DNA of 17,897 nucleotides, from contig CANBTK010000001.1 of assembly GCA_947372365.1 (NCBI GenBank), positions 1 to 17,897 on the forward strand. Direction: 5' to 3'. The translations under genes and the position numbers were made by a program. The notes under the pieces were generated by a model. It saw only the letters and a list, made by a program, of their open reading frames with translations, did no database searches and was not told the origin of the DNA. Of the stretch, positions 15,119-17,897 are shown piece by piece. Every line of letters starts with the position of its first letter. Positions within the stretch are counted from its first letter, which is position 1. The stretch comes from Flavipsychrobacter stenotrophus (GTDB lineage Bacteria; Bacteroidota; Bacteroidia; Chitinophagales; Chitinophagaceae).

Positions 15119-15595
15119 ATGGAAGTTAATGAGTACAATGCATGTGTTAACGAATGGTCGGATGCGCTTTTCAGGTTTGCCTGCAAAAGCACCGGCAATG
15201 CGGATGATGCACGCGATGTAGTACAAAATAGCTTCGAAGTTCTTTGGCAAAAAAGGGAAGGTGTAGAACCAGCAAAAGCAAAGGCGTTCCTATTTCAGGT
15301 TGCCTACCGGCAGTCGGTAGACAACTACAGGAGGAAATCGCGGCTTTCGTATGGCGAAGCGCCCGACGAGGGCTATACCCCAGCCAACCCCGGCCTGAAA
15401 AGGGTGTTGGACAGGGCACTGGCCCAGCTCGATGACCAGGCACGGGCTTTGGTACTGCTGAAGGATTATGAAGGTTACCGCTATGAAGAAATAGCGCAAA
15501 TAACAGGGCTTAACGAATCGCAGGTGAAGGTGTACCTGCACAGGGCACGGAACGTACTGAAGGACTATTTAGTAAGCATGGAGCACGTACTATAA
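15119..15595 (+). CDS. ECF-type RNA polymerase sigma factor
   Basis: 158 residues, normal for ECF sigma factors. Region 2 is seen at about 8-75 (ALFRFACKSTGNADDARDVV, FEVLWQKREG, AFLFQVAYRQSVDNYRRKSR). Region 4 is seen at about 97-150 (LAQLDDQARALVLLKDYEGY, then RYEEIAQITGLNESQVKVYL and HRARNVLKDYL), including the helix-turn-helix. It directs RNA polymerase to a small regulon, presumably in response to an envelope signal relayed by the membrane protein encoded next. It is the first gene of a three-gene plus-strand operon: sigma, then 47 bp, anti-sigma, then 20 bp, barrel. Confidence 0.93.
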   Translation: MEVNEYNACVNEWSDALFRFACKSTGNADDARDVVQNSFEVLWQKREGVEPAKAKAFLFQVAYRQSVDNYRRKSRLSYGEAPDEGYTPANPGLKRVLDRALAQLDDQARALVLLKDYEGYRYEEIAQITGLNESQVKVYLHRARNVLKDYLVSMEHVL

Positions 15596-15642
15596 TAGGG
15601 CAGGCAACAACGGGTTAACAGTTTTTTGAAAACTAAAGCATT

Positions 15643-16527
15643 ATGATAACGCTGGATAATTATGAAGAGTACCTGGTAATGCACGCCGATGGCGAGCTGC
15701 AGCCCCACGAGGAGGATGCATTGCAGGTGTTTCTTAATGAGCATCCGCACTTCAGGGAGGAGCTGCATGCTTACGGGCAGGCACGCTTAGTGCCTGATAC
15801 CGAAGTAGTATATGCCAATAAGGAAGCCCTGCTAAAAACGTTGCCTGCAAAGCGTATAGCCCTGGCTCCTTTCTGGCGCAACCTAAGCATGGCAGCAGGC
15901 TTTGCTGCAATAATAGTAATAGCGGCAGTAGCCCTGCACGATGGTGGCAATAATACAAAAGTGCCAGTGGCAACAACTGCCGTAAGTAACACAACACAGC
16001 CTGTAGCCAGCACGGATACGGTAGTGGCGCAAAGTGATGTAGCAACAAACAGCAATGCTGCAGATAGTGGTGCAGCTGCAACAATAAGCACACCCGTAAT
16101 AAGCCAGCAACCAAAGCATGAAAGGCATGCAACTGCTGCCCTGGTAGTACCACCTACCAGCAATAAACAACCACAAGCTATAGCAAAGCAGGAAGCTATA
16201 ACTAAGCAGGAAGCAGCGCCAGCCATGAACGCGCGTGTTTATTTGAGCCCGGTTGCTGCCAGTGAGTTTAAAAAATTGCCAGTGGATGCAGCCCACTTTA
16301 ACAACGTTGGCAATGCGCCCGATGATGGCTTTATAGCCAGCGCACCCGCCCGTAGGCAAACATGGATAGACAGGCTGCCTATAGAAGACGAAAAGAAGGA
16401 GCACCTCAATGCTATAGCGTCGGCAGTAACAACCGGAATAGATAAAGCCAGCGCATTTGAGAGCAGCATCAGCGATAAAAAGCTCACTATTAAAGTAGAA
16501 AAAAGAAAACTCATTTTATCCTTTTAA
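15643..16527 (+). CDS. Single-pass membrane anti-sigma factor-like protein
   Basis: 294 residues. The N-terminal cytoplasmic part (about 1-75) has the anti-sigma-type pattern YEEYLVMHADGELQPHEEDA and then FLNEHPHFREELHAY, without the HxxxCxxC zinc motif. One transmembrane helix lies at about 80-99 (LSMAAGFAAIIVIAAVAL). A low-complexity Ala/Thr/Ser/Gln linker spans about 100-195, followed by a small charged C-terminal segment. Its position right after an ECF sigma gene supports sequestering of that sigma factor until an envelope signal acts on the periplasmic part. The C-terminal region has no recognised fold. The function is inferred mainly from context and layout. Confidence 0.75.
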   Translation: MITLDNYEEYLVMHADGELQPHEEDALQVFLNEHPHFREELHAYGQARLVPDTEVVYANKEALLKTLPAKRIALAPFWRNLSMAAGFAAIIVIAAVALHDGGNNTKVPVATTAVSNTTQPVASTDTVVAQSDVATNSNAADSGAAATISTPVISQQPKHERHATAALVVPPTSNKQPQAIAKQEAITKQEAAPAMNARVYLSPVAASEFKKLPVDAAHFNNVGNAPDDGFIASAPARRQTWIDRLPIEDEKKEHLNAIASAVTTGIDKASAFESSISDKKLTIKVEKRKLILSF

Positions 16528-16547
16528 CTAACACTAATACAAACGTT

Positions 16548-17402
16548 ATGAAACAAGCAATTTGCGCTATTGTAGCAGTAGCAGGGCTATTCTTTGCCCA
16601 GGCCGCTAACGCACAGGACAAGAAAGAAGAAAAGAAAGATGAAAAGAAGAAGAAAACCGCACTTATGATATCTAACAACGGCTTATCTATTGAGCGGACA
16701 GATAGTACTGGCGTAAAGGAAAAAGAGCAGAAGCAATGGAGCACCTATACCAACTTTGATATTGGCGTGAACATGCTGCAGGACAATACCAACTACAATG
16801 ACCCTGCAGTAAAAAGCTACCTGAATGTGCCAGCTTCCAAACAAAACAGCAACTTGTTCAAACTGAGGCAGAGCAAGTCTATCAACATCAATATCTACCC
16901 TTACCTCAAGTCGTTCAGGGCTTTGAAAACCGCAGGGCAGAAGATATATATTACTACAGGTATTGGCATGCAGATTTATAACTTCAGGTACGAAGATAAT
17001 ATTTCCTATACCCGCAACCCGTCCACCATTGTTATGGATACCTTATCATTCAGCAAGAACAAAGTGGGCATTGACTACCTGAATATACCGCTGATGTTTA
17101 CGTTTAAAACAAGGTTGCACACCAACCATTCAAACCCTAAGAAAAGCACATGGCTGGTATATGGCGCAGGCATAACTGAAGGTTACAACATAGCATCGTG
17201 GACCAAACAGAAATCAAGCGAAAAGGGCAAGGTAAAAATGCACGATGATTTCAGCTTCTCCAACTTTAATACCTGCGTAACTGCTGAGATAGGCATAGAA
17301 AATATACTGAAGCTGTATGGCTCTTACCAGGTTACATCGCTTTACAGCAACGGTATTGACCAGCACCCTATTTGCATAGGCATAAGGATTGGCGGGATAT
17401 AA
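16548..17402 (+). CDS. Outer-membrane beta-barrel protein
   Basis: 284 residues. The signal peptide MKQAICAIVAVAGLFFAQAA ends before NAQD. A very Lys/Glu-rich stretch follows (KKEEKKDEKKKKTA, about 25-38). The rest (about 60-284) alternates short strands rich in aromatic and polar residues: STYTNFDIGVNML, KSININIYPYLKSF, KIYITTGIGMQIYNFRYEDN, GIDYLNIPLMFTFKTRL, TWLVYGAGITEGYNIASW, CVTAEIGIENILKLYGSYQV and CIGIRIGGI at the end. This fits the small OMP_b-brl type barrels common in Bacteroidota. It is the third gene of the ECF operon, so it may be the regulated output or part of envelope signal sensing. No ligand can be named. Confidence 0.8.
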   Translation: MKQAICAIVAVAGLFFAQAANAQDKKEEKKDEKKKKTALMISNNGLSIERTDSTGVKEKEQKQWSTYTNFDIGVNMLQDNTNYNDPAVKSYLNVPASKQNSNLFKLRQSKSININIYPYLKSFRALKTAGQKIYITTGIGMQIYNFRYEDNISYTRNPSTIVMDTLSFSKNKVGIDYLNIPLMFTFKTRLHTNHSNPKKSTWLVYGAGITEGYNIASWTKQKSSEKGKVKMHDDFSFSNFNTCVTAEIGIENILKLYGSYQVTSLYSNGIDQHPICIGIRIGGI

Positions 17403-17404
17403 AT

Positions 17405-17438
17405 CAATGGTCAATTGTTAATGGGCAATGGTCAATTG
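17405..17438 (+). repeat. 13-bp direct repeat caatggtcaattg, 21-bp period
   Basis: Exact copies at 17405-17417 and 17426-17438 begin three bases after the barrel gene stop. They belong to the same class of phrase-like intergenic repeats as those before the MscS gene, with the same 21-bp period. No terminator hairpin is seen after this operon. Confidence 0.6.
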
Positions 17439-17482
17439 TGTTGTTAATTATGCGCCAGGTAGAAGTTATGATGCTGAAGGCA

Positions 17483-17793
17483 TCAAATATTTATAGGCAA
17501 CGGGATACCTCCCGAGCCGATGCTGTAGGCATCGTATGTAAAATCCAGGTTTGTGGTGGCATTCGATACCTGCGGCATCAGTTTTTGCCTTAATGAAACC
17601 GCAAAGCTGGGCTGAATATTATGGTTCATTCGTGCTATGACTATGCCCTCAGCAACAATACCTTTCTTAAATACCAATCATTGTTGTCCGATAAAAATAG
17701 CTTACTTATGGCAAGAGGCGACATTGGCAATGCTTTTGGCCGCCCCCGCTTTGGAACAGGCTGCTTTATTGGTTGATTTAATCGCGTCTCCAT
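17483..17793 (-). pseudogene. Possible frameshifted small coding remnant with an AT-hook-like motif
   Basis: On the minus strand, ATG 17793 opens a 50-residue frame to 17641 that includes KQPVPKRGRPKALPMS, with the AT-hook core RGRP flanked by basic residues. Near 17656-17665 a one-base shift in an A/G run would join SDNNDWYLRK to a second open frame (GIVAEGIVIARMNHN ... GGIPLPINI) ending at 17483. The joined product would be about 103 residues. No homologue is recognised and the coding nature is uncertain; it could be chance open frames in intergenic DNA. A further minus-strand frame (17897-17778, ending EIKEWRRD) enters from the window edge and overlaps the ATG by 16 bases. Confidence 0.25.
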
Positions 17794-17846
17794 TCCTTTA
17801 TTTCGTAATTGTTTATTGTTTTAAAGGACTCAATGAGGGCTTGCGC

Positions 17847-17878
17847 CGTTCTTTTTTCTTGGCGAAAAAGAAAGGAAC
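17847..17878. other. Imperfect dyad of T-rich and A-rich arms at the window edge
   Basis: gttctttttt on the left and aaaagaaaggaac on the right can pair imperfectly around ggcga. It could be a terminator for a gene beyond the window or a dispersed repeat. The region 17439-17897 otherwise shows no confident gene. Confidence 0.3.
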
Positions 17879-17897
17879 AAAGAAAAACGCCACCTTT

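Noticed and set aside
15752..16404. Several overlapping minus-strand frames opposite the anti-sigma gene
   Set aside because: They arise from the low-complexity Ala/Thr/Gln linker read in reverse, giving Leu/Cys-rich nonsense.
1..17897. CRISPR array, insertion sequence, tRNA or rRNA
   Set aside because: No regularly spaced repeats of suitable length, transposase motifs, terminal inverted repeats with target duplications, or tRNA-like folds were noticed on either strand.

Overview
The window looks like chromosome of a Bacteroidota bacterium, probably from the Chitinophagaceae/Sphingobacteriia side of the phylum. The clues are two DUF2911 proteins, an ECF sigma/anti-sigma/outer-membrane-barrel operon, little use of Shine-Dalgarno sites, a TAnnTTTG-type -7 element and A/T-rich phrase-like repeats between genes. 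This placement is inferred from gene content; no rRNA or tRNA gene was found.

Layout. (1) 1-1420, plus: the end of a TetR regulator, overlapping an ADP-ribosylglycohydrolase. (2) 1421-1569: a 16-bp perfect inverted repeat between convergent genes. (3) 4872-1570, minus: two tandem lipoproteins with a C-terminal trypsin-like domain; the upstream one keeps the catalytic triad, while the downstream one has lost His and Asp and is a likely pseudoprotease. (4) 6692-4989, minus: housekeeping genes gcvH, a VanZ-like membrane protein and pdxJ, with dapD divergent on the plus strand at 6896. (5) 7926-9056, plus: an MscS-type channel, then a 440-bp gap with direct repeats, hairpins and a strong terminator that may belong to a small RNA. 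(6) 9522-12657, plus: two tandem secreted arylsulfotransferase-like beta-propeller proteins. (7) 13460-12663, minus: a divergent DUF62 (SAM hydroxide adenosyltransferase family) protein, tail to tail with them. (8) 13778-14957, plus: two tandem secreted DUF2911 proteins, each with a similar promoter/leader and terminator. (9) 15119-17402, plus: ECF sigma factor, membrane anti-sigma factor and outer-membrane barrel. (10) 17403-17897: short repeats and a possible frameshifted coding remnant with an AT-hook-like motif.

The main theme is tandem duplication followed by divergence: three adjacent paralogue pairs (proteases, ASST-like proteins, DUF2911 proteins) lie within 13.4 kb, all exported. The best candidates for undescribed biology are the active/inactive lipoprotein protease pair and the paired ASST-like enzymes. 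The other genes are mostly standard cell-envelope and metabolic functions.
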